A DNA stretch of 21,247 nucleotides, taken from the NCBI GenBank assembly GCA_964639445.1, contig CAZXDA010000007.1, positions 1-21,247 on the forward strand. The letters are read 5' to 3'. Below, piece after piece: positions 13,408-20,951 of this stretch. Every line of letters begins with the position of its first letter. Within the stretch, counting starts at the first letter, position 1. Position numbers and translations under genes: made by a program. Under the pieces are notes generated by a model. That model saw only the letters and a list, made by a program, of their open reading frames with translations. It was not told the origin of the DNA and ran no database searches. Source of the DNA: 2-01-FULL-49-22 sp964639445 (GTDB lineage Bacteria; Patescibacteriota; Saccharimonadia; Saccharimonadales; UBA10212).

Positions 13408-15254
13408 AAAGATATCTAAAAATCATCCCAGCCATTATTCTAACTGTTTCACTCTTCTTTTCACTAGCTGTGAGGAGCGCACATGCTGCCTTTAATGCCA
13501 ATGATCTCATTGACGATAGCGTATTCGATAATGTTAATACTATGACAGCTGCACAAATTGATAACTGGCTAAATAGTAACTTTGGTGCCGCCAGTTGTAT
13601 CAGCACGCTTCATGGGTTCTCATCTGTAGAACCCACAGGATACAATCCTACGCAGGGTTTTCTTTATGGATCACCTGTCTCGGCTGGCCAGGTTATTTAT
13701 GACGCAGCTCATGCTTACGGGATAAATCCTCAAGTTCTATTGGCAACCATGCAAAAAGAGGAATCACTAGTTACAGGCAGTGCGGGCTGTAGTGTGCTTG
13801 GTGACACCAGCGCTATGGGCTATGGCTGTCCAGATAACAGCGCCAGTTGGAGTTATGGATACCCGACTGGTCCTAATGGGAACTTACTAACTCCGCTGTT
13901 TTATCTCAACGGCTCACCAGTTAATGGCGTCAACGGTACGTGCGTGGGTGGTACGGATAGTAATGGCAACCCAGTGCCCTCTCCTGCTAAGGCCGGCTTT
14001 TCGCAGCAAGTCATTCATGCCGCTTGGCTGCTGGCTTATAGCCGTCAGCGATCGGAAGGTAACGTTAGCTGGAATGTTCAATTGACTAACTTCCCCAACC
14101 CAGGGAATAGCTGGGATAACTCAGATGACCCACCTTCGTGCTACTCAGGTAATATGACTCAGGGATACAGGGCCCGTTCGACGAGTGCTAGTCCTTGTCC
14201 AAATTCCAACAGTCCGCCAGGGAATCAGACATTCTACTACGACGGATTGGCAGTTATAGATGGAACAAGTGTCCATATGGATACTGGCGCCACGGCTTCA
14301 CTCTATCGGTATACTCCCCACTTCGCCGGCAACCAGAACTTTGTCGATATATTCACTGGTTGGTTCGGCAATCCCACCACCCCCTGCTATAACAGTTCTA
14401 ATTTAAGCGCCGTCCCGACCGGACAAGAAGTCATCTCCAATAAGTATCTGTATAACCAAATCGATTACCTTACCTTAATAATGCTCAATAATACTGGTTC
14501 GACATGCACCGAGGCCCACACTTGGAGTACTGGTGAACAGAGTTGGATGGCTCATATTGCCACCAATCTGCCTGTAGCCGACCCTGCGACCTCCAGGGTT
14601 ATCACTGGTGACCTCAACGGTGACGGGCATGACGATTTAGTGTTAGTCAAGTATCTAAATACCGGCAGTGGCAAAATCGAAATCCACGAATGGGATCCGA
14701 CCTATCAGCGGTGGGCGGCTCATGTGGCCACGAACCTGCCGAGTACTGATCCGAGCATCGGACAGGTTATTACCTTCAAAATGCCCGGTGAGAAATTTAC
14801 CAGATTCGCATATGTCAAGTATTTGAGCACCGGCAGTGGTCGGGTTGAGGTGCATGTATGGAATACAGATCAACAGAGCTTTTTGACTGACATAGCCACC
14901 AATGTGGTCTCCGCGGATCAAAGCACCGGCCAAATAATAGCCGCCAACCCCTTTGGCGAGGGGTTTGACCGATTGGCTTATGTAAAATACCAGAACACTG
15001 CCAGTGGAATGGTCGAAGTACACGTCTGGCAATTAGGCGAACAAAGTTTCATAAACGACTTTGCTACTAATCTGCTGGCTACGTCGCCAGATATCGGCCA
15101 AGTAATCGCCGGTGATATTTATGGTGAAGGTCGTGATCGTCTGATGTTCGTCAAATATACCGGCACCGGCAGTGGCCGGGTTGAGGTGCATGTATGGAAT
15201 ATCGGGCTAACAACTTGGTACACCAACATCGCGACTAACTTGCTTCAGTTCTAG
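13404..15254 (+). CDS. Secreted protein with lysozyme-superfamily-like N-domain and 56-residue propeller repeats
   Basis: A 616-residue exported protein. Residues 1-28 are a signal peptide (MKRYLK, hydrophobic core, SAHA then AF). Residues 60-330 hold DAAHAYGINPQVLLATMQKEES (100-121; Glu119/Glu120) and SAMGYGCPD (136-144), like the E-S and A-x-G motifs of lytic-transglycosylase-type enzymes, then YYDGLAVIDGTSVHMDTGAT and YRYTPHFAGNQNFVDIFTGWFG (301-322). From 343 to the end run repeats of exactly 56 residues: four full units start at Glu370, 426, 482 and 538, flanked by a 27-residue lead-in and a 23-residue tail. Only the first full unit keeps a complete calcium-type loop (DLNGDGHDD). There are eight cysteines, at 65, 129, 142, 180, 246, 265, 328 and 368. 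It probably binds, and perhaps cuts, a cell-wall polymer; catalysis is unproven. Such proteins are sometimes labelled hemagglutinin or FG-GAP protein. Confidence 0.75.
   Translation: MKRYLKIIPAIILTVSLFFSLAVRSAHAAFNANDLIDDSVFDNVNTMTAAQIDNWLNSNFGAASCISTLHGFSSVEPTGYNPTQGFLYGSPVSAGQVIYDAAHAYGINPQVLLATMQKEESLVTGSAGCSVLGDTSAMGYGCPDNSASWSYGYPTGPNGNLLTPLFYLNGSPVNGVNGTCVGGTDSNGNPVPSPAKAGFSQQVIHAAWLLAYSRQRSEGNVSWNVQLTNFPNPGNSWDNSDDPPSCYSGNMTQGYRARSTSASPCPNSNSPPGNQTFYYDGLAVIDGTSVHMDTGATASLYRYTPHFAGNQNFVDIFTGWFGNPTTPCYNSSNLSAVPTGQEVISNKYLYNQIDYLTLIMLNNTGSTCTEAHTWSTGEQSWMAHIATNLPVADPATSRVITGDLNGDGHDDLVLVKYLNTGSGKIEIHEWDPTYQRWAAHVATNLPSTDPSIGQVITFKMPGEKFTRFAYVKYLSTGSGRVEVHVWNTDQQSFLTDIATNVVSADQSTGQIIAANPFGEGFDRLAYVKYQNTASGMVEVHVWQLGEQSFINDFATNLLATSPDIGQVIAGDIYGEGRDRLMFVKYTGTGSGRVEVHVWNIGLTTWYTNIATNLLQF
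14430..15251 (+). repeat. 168-bp tandem coding repeats (56-residue units)
   Basis: Full units lie at 14511-14678, 14679-14846, 14847-15014 and 15015-15182, with no indel between them. A partial unit precedes (14430-14510) and another follows (15183-15251). The consensus is E-V-H-V-W, about seven residues, then IATNL, GQVI, a degenerate D-x-x-G-E-G-x-D-R loop, YVKY and TGSGRV. At DNA level 14827-14865 and 15163-15201 (39 bp, two units apart) differ at one base, pointing to fairly recent duplication or gene conversion. Confidence 0.85.
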
Positions 15255-16240
15255 TAGCCTTTGCGCATCAGAGCCCACAGGTAGTTGGCATCAATCTTAC
15301 GCTTACCAAGCATCCGCCACCGTTTAAAAATGTAAATAGGTGAACGGGCCAATCCCACCAGCCGGCCGGCAAGGACTTTCCAGACAGCCTGGTTATGGTT
15401 GTGTCTGGCCAAATGCCTGATGGTCGCACGGTCGCTGGCTGGCATCTGAAGAAATAGTCTAAAGACTAACTTCCATGGGTAATTTTTTATAATCATGCCT
15501 GAATTATTACGAAATGTCATATATAGTCCGTAACCGGAAAAGCCTGTCCGCCCACCGGAACTGACCGAGCCCATGTGGTAGGCGCGGGCACCGGGTACTA
15601 AATAGTTATCCCAGCCCAGGAGGATGGAGCGCAAAGCCAAGTCGACATCTTCCAGGTACATAAACATACTCTCGTCAAAAAGCTGGCGGTAGGGCTGGCT
15701 CTCAATGAATTTGCGAGTAATAACACAGGCGGCGGCATTGACACCAAAAACTTTCTTTGGACCAAGTTCTTCGTAGTAAACTTTTTGATAATTGCCTTGG
15801 GTAGCCTGGCCTTGCCTGCTGACATAGAGATGCGTTGAATCGATAATCCTATTATCAAAGTAATTTAGAGTTGTACCTTGTAAACAAGCGGCGTTAGGCT
15901 TTAACTCACAAAAATCCAAGATTGTTTTAAGCCAGTCCTTGCCCAACCTAGCGTCAGTGTTAATCAAAGCCACGTACTGTACGTTGGGGTCTTTCAAAGC
16001 TTCCCTGATACCAACGTTGTTGCCCTTAGCGAAACCGTTGTTGCGCTTGGTCTCCAGGACCTTGATGCTCGGCATATGTTTCTTTGCCACGGCTATGGAG
16101 TCGTCAGTCGATCCGTTATCTACCATAACAGTGGTGTGGTTGGTGTAAGTTTGGGCTTTGATAGAGCCCAAACATTCAGCTAACAATTGCTCGTTATTCC
16201 AGCAGACAATTATAAAGGCTGTTTTAGGTTGGTTGGCCAT
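15251..16240 (-). CDS. Family 2 glycosyltransferase, WbbL-like (candidate rhamnosyltransferase)
   Basis: A 329-residue GT-A glycosyltransferase. Seen: AFIIVCWNNEQLLAECLGSI (8-27), VMVDNGSTDDS (38-48), RNNGFAKGNNVGI (66-78), ALINTDARL (91-99) with the metal-binding NTDA, and FMYLEDVDLALRS in the acceptor/catalytic-base region, the usual layout of WbbL-type rhamnosyltransferases. A basic C-terminal region suggests association with the inner membrane face. With dTDP-L-rhamnose made nearby, rhamnose transfer is likely but the donor cannot be read directly. The ATG shares a base with the stop of the upstream GT (TAATG), and GAGG lies 7 nt before the start. The 3' end overlaps the stop of the convergent secreted-protein gene by 4 nt. 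Confidence 0.85.
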   Translation of the reverse strand: MANQPKTAFIIVCWNNEQLLAECLGSIKAQTYTNHTTVMVDNGSTDDSIAVAKKHMPSIKVLETKRNNGFAKGNNVGIREALKDPNVQYVALINTDARLGKDWLKTILDFCELKPNAACLQGTTLNYFDNRIIDSTHLYVSRQGQATQGNYQKVYYEELGPKKVFGVNAAACVITRKFIESQPYRQLFDESMFMYLEDVDLALRSILLGWDNYLVPGARAYHMGSVSSGGRTGFSGYGLYMTFRNNSGMIIKNYPWKLVFRLFLQMPASDRATIRHLARHNHNQAVWKVLAGRLVGLARSPIYIFKRWRMLGKRKIDANYLWALMRKGY

Positions 16241-17958
16241 TATTTTCCCTCTGGGGGATAAAGGTTAATATCCTTTGGTAAGCAGAGTTCGTAACGGACG
16301 TTAAAGTTGGAGTTAAAATGACGCGTTTTATAGACAGCTGGTGAAAGTTCACCATAATCTTCCATTTGGATTTGCGGGAATACTGCGATTTCCATACCCG
16401 CCGCCTTGAGCGCATCATAAGGTTGTGAAGTATGCTGGTACGCGCCTTCGTAGAAAGGTTGCCCTAGAAAATATTGCTCAAAAACATCTCGGCGAACAGC
16501 TAGGACACGGCCGCTTAAGTAATCAACGTTCCGGGCCCATATCGCATTGCCGAAGTTAGTAAAGGCCTTTAGAGGAATATTCTGAAATAGAGCAGTTATG
16601 GTGCGCTTAGCACTAACAAATCCTACATCTCTGATGCCTTCGCTACCCGGTTCCAGCAGTACCGGCGCAATCACGCCGAGTTTTTGATTTTGAGTGAGGA
16701 TGCCAGCTATTTCTCTCAGCCAACCAAAAGTTTTGGGCACGACGGCTGAGCTTATGATAACTAGAACATCGGCATTGCTCTTTGTTAGCGCTTCTTTAAT
16801 GAAAGTTTGTCTTGTTTTAGATTCCAGAATATTTATCTCTATTTTCCTACTTGGCGATGATGGTACCTGAACCGTCGGGCTTAAGAAAAGCTCGGTTGGT
16901 ACAGTGGTTTTTTTTAGTCCCTTTAGAATGTGCGCTGCTAGGTTAGCATATTTTTCTGCATTCCGGCCGGGTAGTAGCAATGCTGCAACCTTTGTATTTT
17001 CTTTTGGCTCATAGGTAATACTATAAAAGCCGGGTAAATCGGCAAGGACTCGGGCTTTGCCTTTTTGGCCATTACGTTTTAGATGCTCGTTTAAGGCTCT
17101 AGAGCCGGCCTTCAAAATATCCTTCTTAGTAGAGAAGTTCCGGGCCGTAGAGCTGTGAGCCGCTCTCCAATGGTAGAGCATCATTGGAACATGGGCAACT
17201 CGCGCGCCCTTATCGATTAGACGCAGGAATAGGTCATAATCTTGGGCGCCCTCGAAGCCTACTCTATAACCGCCTACTTCATCAAGCAGAGCTTTCTCAA
17301 TGACCGTAAAGTGATTAATGTAATTTACGCTTCGCATAATTTGCGGCGACCAGTCCGGCTTAAAAAATGCGTCGAATCGGTATTCACCATCTTCGGTAAT
17401 CTTATCTTCATCGCTGTATATAATTTGGGGGGTTTGGCCCGGCGTTTGTAGAAGAAGGACAACTTCGTAAAGAGCTCTCGGTGCCAGTGTATCATCGTGA
17501 TCTAGCAGGCCGATGTAGTCGCCCGTGCAATGTGACAACCCAATATTGGTATTAACGGCGATGCCTTTGTTCTCGGTGTCGATAACTTTTATCCGTCTGT
17601 CTATTTGGGCACAGTCTCTGGTCAGATGGTGAATCTTTTTGTCTGTCGAGGCATTGATTAAAACCAGTTCCCAGTTGGGGTAGTTTTGGTTGACTACTGA
17701 ATAGATCATTGGCATCAGGTAACGAACCGGAGTATTAAATACCGGCACCACTACACTAACTAGGGGGTTGTGGTCGAGTTTAGTCAGTTTTGACCACAGG
17801 AACGGTTCGGTCTGCTCCACCCATTCGGCGTACCTTGGGTCTGGCGGTGGCGGATTCAGCGCTCCAAGCCTTATCGCCCAATTTTTAGCAAACTCGAAGC
17901 GTCTGGTTCCCGGTGGTAGGAATATTTTGGCAATTTCTTTTATTCTTTTTTCGGTCAT
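16240..17958 (-). CDS. Two-domain family 2 glycosyltransferase with degenerate second GT-A domain
   Basis: A 572-residue protein. Residues 66-310 are a full GT-A domain: VSVVVPVFNTPVRYL (67-81), LVLINASTD (98-106), ENKGIAVNTNIGL (129-141), LLDHDDTL (151-158) with the metal-binding DHDD, IYSDEDKI, and GFEGAQDYDLFLRL. Residues 325-572 look like a second GT-A unit (ADVLVIISSAVVP, LGVIAPVL, VDYLSGRVLAVRRDVFEQ), but SSAVVP stands where the Asp motif should be and no late E-D motif is obvious, so this half is probably structural or acceptor-binding. Similar two-domain GT2 proteins occur in O-antigen and rhamnan clusters. It begins 2 nt after the methyltransferase gene, with only a weak GGGT ribosome site, and overlaps the next GT by one base. 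Confidence 0.83.
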   Translation of the reverse strand: MTEKRIKEIAKIFLPPGTRRFEFAKNWAIRLGALNPPPPDPRYAEWVEQTEPFLWSKLTKLDHNPLVSVVVPVFNTPVRYLMPMIYSVVNQNYPNWELVLINASTDKKIHHLTRDCAQIDRRIKVIDTENKGIAVNTNIGLSHCTGDYIGLLDHDDTLAPRALYEVVLLLQTPGQTPQIIYSDEDKITEDGEYRFDAFFKPDWSPQIMRSVNYINHFTVIEKALLDEVGGYRVGFEGAQDYDLFLRLIDKGARVAHVPMMLYHWRAAHSSTARNFSTKKDILKAGSRALNEHLKRNGQKGKARVLADLPGFYSITYEPKENTKVAALLLPGRNAEKYANLAAHILKGLKKTTVPTELFLSPTVQVPSSPSRKIEINILESKTRQTFIKEALTKSNADVLVIISSAVVPKTFGWLREIAGILTQNQKLGVIAPVLLEPGSEGIRDVGFVSAKRTITALFQNIPLKAFTNFGNAIWARNVDYLSGRVLAVRRDVFEQYFLGQPFYEGAYQHTSQPYDALKAAGMEIAVFPQIQMEDYGELSPAVYKTRHFNSNFNVRYELCLPKDINLYPPEGK

Positions 17959-17960
17959 AT

Positions 17961-18965
17961 CTATTTACCCAAGTGTCTGACGCTGGATATTTTCCGAGCC
18001 AGCCGCCAGCTTTTTGAATTTTTTATATAACTAATTTCGGCGCCTAATTTTTCGACCTCAGCTTTAGTTTCGTTAAGGCTCTGCTGCAAATTGGCGCCGG
18101 TAGCCGCCGCTTTTCGTAATTGAAGCGCCTGACTTTGGATAGAGGCAAACAGTAGGTCGATCATGGTATCTATAAACTTCCGCTTCTTGTCGGCTATTTT
18201 CTGAGATGATGGTAGTTTTAGGCTGACTTCATCTTTGGCAACGATAAAGAATGTTCGGTAACCGTCCTCGCCAAAGTCATAATTGCACAGTTCGTCATAA
18301 TAACTACCATAAATGTTCTTGGCTAAGGCGGGAATCTGCCGCCTGTCGCCGAAGGCGGCGTGCAGCAGATGGGCTTTAAGAACCTTGGGCCAAATATCCA
18401 GTGAGAAATGGCGGACCTTGGCATAGTTGTAGCCAAGCTTTGCTATGGCAGCCCCCGTTTCAGTTTCTGACGGTAAACCGTTATCGATATGCTCCTGCAG
18501 CCAACGATGGCCGCTTTTTAGAAGTGACTTGTAATAGTCGTTGATTTCTATTTCAACCTCGGAGACGCCAGGGTTATCAAAAGGCGCGCAGATAACCGCT
18601 ACCCGGCTGACTCTGACCATCTCCGCGATAAACTTCTCCCGGTCGGTAGCCTCGATATGTTCCAAGACATCGCAACTGATTGATACATCGAATGACTTGT
18701 CCTTGAAAGGCATATCCAGCGCGTTACCCAGGACAAATTTGGGCTCGCTGCTCGGTTCTATGTCAAGCACCGTCGGCTTGAAGTCGAATGATCTCAGCAG
18801 GCCTTCCTTGCCGCCGACATCCACGATTTCGGCGTTTGGTCCGACGGTGGAATTAATTATCTGCGCGATTATCCAGTAACGCGATGCATGGGTCGGCTCG
18901 TACTGTCTCAGTGCCGCCGGCAGTTTAGTTAAGTGACCACTTAGGTCGACTATTAATCTTCCCAT
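17961..18965 (-). CDS. SAM-dependent methyltransferase with C-terminal coiled coil (possible chain terminator)
   Basis: A 334-residue class I methyltransferase. Seen: motif I IVDVGGKEGLL (47-57), the acidic end of strand 2 in VLDIEPS (66-72), GNALDMPFKDKSFDVSISCDVLEHI (80-104) and RVSRVAVICAPFDNPG. After about residue 262 the chain becomes helical and charged (LLFASIQSQALQLRKA, LQQSLNETKAEVEKLGAEI), ending NSKSWRLARKI, a tail common at the end of O-antigen transferases. WbdD of E. coli O8/O9a also joins a methyltransferase to a coiled coil and ends chains exported by Wzm-Wzt; this protein has no kinase domain. Its ATG lies 41 nt inside wzt, with AGGGG 10 nt upstream. Methylation of an internal sugar is the alternative. 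Confidence 0.75.
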   Translation of the reverse strand: MGRLIVDLSGHLTKLPAALRQYEPTHASRYWIIAQIINSTVGPNAEIVDVGGKEGLLRSFDFKPTVLDIEPSSEPKFVLGNALDMPFKDKSFDVSISCDVLEHIEATDREKFIAEMVRVSRVAVICAPFDNPGVSEVEIEINDYYKSLLKSGHRWLQEHIDNGLPSETETGAAIAKLGYNYAKVRHFSLDIWPKVLKAHLLHAAFGDRRQIPALAKNIYGSYYDELCNYDFGEDGYRTFFIVAKDEVSLKLPSSQKIADKKRKFIDTMIDLLFASIQSQALQLRKAAATGANLQQSLNETKAEVEKLGAEISYIKNSKSWRLARKISSVRHLGK

Positions 18966-20115
18966 GCCTTCTTTCCCCTAATATCTTAAACTTAGCCGCA
19001 GCTTCAAAGTAATCGAACGGCACCAGGCCTCTCTCATTAAAGATGCCCGCCGTGATTAAATAAGTGTCCGCCGCCAAGTGGTTTTCCGTAAAGGTAGCGT
19101 TGATGGTTTTTCTGTCATTAGCTTTTAGTTTGATTCTAAGTCCTTCTTCTTGGGTGTTGGGGCCAAATAATACGGCGCCGGATTGGTCGCTAATACCAAG
19201 GCCGACCACGACATTGGCGGTTTTTTTGGCGAGGAAACTAACTTCGATGGTAAATGGCTCGCCTTCATTAATATGCGAAGTTGTTTTTTTATTTTTATCT
19301 AATAGACGGACTCTGGTGATGACGGCGTCACCGGTGCCCGGTCGCTGGCCGGTTTGTTTCGGTGACGGCGTAGGTTCGGTATCGGCAACGATAGTTTCAT
19401 ATCGCCTAACAATTTCACTAGCTCCGCCGATATTTTTGAGAACGCCACCATCGATTATGGCCGCCCGGTCACAAAATTCTTGAACACTATTGAGATCATG
19501 TGACACAAAGACTACGTTTTTTTTGTCCTTCTTTAACTTCCTAAAATAATCGTAGCATTTTTGCTGAAAGGCCGCGTCACCGACAGCCAGAACTTCATCA
19601 ATCAGCAGAATGTCTGACTTAGCACGGATGGCAATAGAGAAGGCTAAACGAACTTGCATCCCAGATGAATAATTCTTTAGTTTTTGGTCCATGAAGTCAT
19701 CTAGCTCCGCGAATTCTACAATATCTCTATACATGGCCTGCGTTTCTCTGCGGTTTAAACCCAGTAGAGCGCCGTTTAAAAATACGTTTTCTCGCCCAGT
19801 CAGCTCAGGATTAAAGCCGACACCTAGCTCAATAAACGGCGTTAATTTACCGTTAACCCAAATAGCTCCCTTGGTTGGCGTATAAATACCGGCTATTAAT
19901 CTGAGTAGGGTGCTTTTACCGCTGCCGTTACGGCCCACGATTCCGAAGAACTCACCCTTTTTAACCTCGAAAGAAATGTCTTTGAGAGCCTGCTGCTTTT
20001 CATATCTGCGGCGGCGATAAAAATGGATGAAGGCCGATTTTAAAGAGCTGTGTTTTTCATGAGGCAGCATAAAGACTTTGCTGATATTCTCGACCTTTAT
20101 TACTACATCATCCAT
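18925..20115 (-). CDS. wzt: ABC exporter ATPase with C-terminal carbohydrate-binding-type extension, Wzt
   Basis: A 396-residue ATPase of polysaccharide ABC exporters. The nucleotide-binding domain (about 1-240) has Walker A GRNGSGKST (61-69), Q-loop region FIELGVGFNPELTGREN (94-110), signature YSSGMQ (149-154), Walker B ILLIDEVLAVGD (169-180) and H-loop SHD (205-207). After a Pro/Thr/Gly-rich linker (about 247-260) comes a beta-rich domain to the end (VRLLDKNKKTTSHINEGEPF, GLGISDQSGAVLFGPNTQ, YLITAGIFNERGLVPFDYFEAA), the Wzt carbohydrate-binding type, which in known systems reads a modified non-reducing end before export. The ATG directly abuts the wzm stop, with GGAG 8 nt upstream. The 3' end runs 41 nt into the methyltransferase gene. 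TagH-like teichoic-acid ATPases also match the front half. Confidence 0.9.
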   Translation of the reverse strand: MDDVVIKVENISKVFMLPHEKHSSLKSAFIHFYRRRRYEKQQALKDISFEVKKGEFFGIVGRNGSGKSTLLRLIAGIYTPTKGAIWVNGKLTPFIELGVGFNPELTGRENVFLNGALLGLNRRETQAMYRDIVEFAELDDFMDQKLKNYSSGMQVRLAFSIAIRAKSDILLIDEVLAVGDAAFQQKCYDYFRKLKKDKKNVVFVSHDLNSVQEFCDRAAIIDGGVLKNIGGASEIVRRYETIVADTEPTPSPKQTGQRPGTGDAVITRVRLLDKNKKTTSHINEGEPFTIEVSFLAKKTANVVVGLGISDQSGAVLFGPNTQEEGLRIKLKANDRKTINATFTENHLAADTYLITAGIFNERGLVPFDYFEAAAKFKILGERRHGKINSRPKWSLN

Positions 20116-20919
20116 TTAGACATTCTCCGCGAAATATTTAGATTCTTTGCGAAAATAGCTGACCCCGCTCAAAAATACCAGCAAGACGACTGCAAAAGGG
20201 ATAAATTTATACCAACCACCCTCAAAGACCTGATATATAGTACGCGATTGGTGGGTAACGGCCGCATACCGTGTGTCCTGGATGGCTTGGGCCATAGGAT
20301 TAAGCATAATCAGTTTTTGGAAGGTTAAGTTGGTTATCCGCGTTAATGGATATAGAATTGGCGTTAGGTAAAAACCGGCTTGCAAAATAACTTCCCAGAT
20401 GTAATTTACATCGCGATATTTGACAAAAGCTGCTGAAAGAAACAAGGACAAACCGAGGGAGAAAATATAGACTTCTAGTAGTATTAGTGGCAGCCAAAAC
20501 GTCGTCTTTAACAGGTCCACATGATTGATTATCAGGAAAAATACCACGACTATAAGATTTAAAAACAAGTTTATTATCGCCGAGATGCTGCTGGAGAGAA
20601 CGATTATCCAACGTGGTATGCGGATTTTGCGAATTAAATCGCCGCGGCTGACAATCGAGCCAAGGCTTTGGGCTGTCATCTCGTTAAAGAAGTTCCAAAT
20701 AACTATGCCGAGCAGCAGGTAAACTGGGAAGTGCGGTATTTCGGTCCCGAGCTTTAAAAATTTTACAAAAACCACGTAAAGGATGATGAAAATCAGCAGC
20801 GGACGCAACAAAGACCAGGTATAGCCAAGTACTGAACCTTGATAGCGCAACTTAAAGTCAGTCCGTACCAACTCCGCTAGCAAAGCCCGGTTAGATTTAG
20901 AAAAAAGGCGTCTAAACAT
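20116..20919 (-). CDS. wzm: ABC-2 type polysaccharide export permease, Wzm
   Basis: A 267-residue ABC-2 permease that forms the membrane channel for lipid-linked glycan export with the Wzt ATPase. It has a cytosolic N-terminal segment (LVRTDFKLRYQGSVLGYTWSLLRPLL, about 17-42) followed by about six membrane helices, and FYLTPILYPL with NPMAQAIQDTRYA in the last third, all typical of Wzm/TagG/RfbA permeases. Length is normal for the family. It is first in its operon, behind a perfect TATAAT; wzt follows with zero spacing. It separates this locus from Wzx/Wzy systems, none of which is visible. Confidence 0.9.
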   Translation of the reverse strand: MFRRLFSKSNRALLAELVRTDFKLRYQGSVLGYTWSLLRPLLIFIILYVVFVKFLKLGTEIPHFPVYLLLGIVIWNFFNEMTAQSLGSIVSRGDLIRKIRIPRWIIVLSSSISAIINLFLNLIVVVFFLIINHVDLLKTTFWLPLILLEVYIFSLGLSLFLSAAFVKYRDVNYIWEVILQAGFYLTPILYPLTRITNLTFQKLIMLNPMAQAIQDTRYAAVTHQSRTIYQVFEGGWYKFIPFAVVLLVFLSGVSYFRKESKYFAENV

Positions 20920-20934
20920 CAGTTACTGGTAGAC

Positions 20935-20941
20935 TATTATA
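20935..20941. promoter_or_regulatory. Divergent, near-symmetric -10 between wzm and the last GT2 gene
   Basis: The 32-bp gap contains CTATTATAG. On the - strand it reads TATAAT (20941-20936), a perfect -10 that would start wzm transcription about 10 nt before its ATG. On the + strand it reads TATTAT (20935-20940), 11 nt before ATG 20952. No good -35 is seen for either direction; the wzm one would lie inside the GT2 coding region. The + strand ribosome site GAGGA (20942-20946) is so close that transcription from this -10 would begin past it. Confidence 0.45.
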
Positions 20942-20951
20942 GAGGAAACAG

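Noticed and set aside
14655..15032. 125-codon open frame on - strand
   Set aside because: Antisense to the propeller repeats; its openness follows from the repeated codon pattern of the + strand gene.
18347..18357. CGCC-GAA-GGCG hairpin
   Set aside because: Inside the methyltransferase coding region, short loop, no T tract and no second copy seen; treated as chance.
18925..18965. Possible frameshift joining Wzt and the methyltransferase
   Set aside because: Wzt ends at a normal family length and the methyltransferase has its own start and ribosome site; a true overlap is simpler.
19064..19483. 139-codon open frame on + strand
   Set aside because: Antisense to the Wzt C-terminal domain; composition typical of a reverse-strand shadow.
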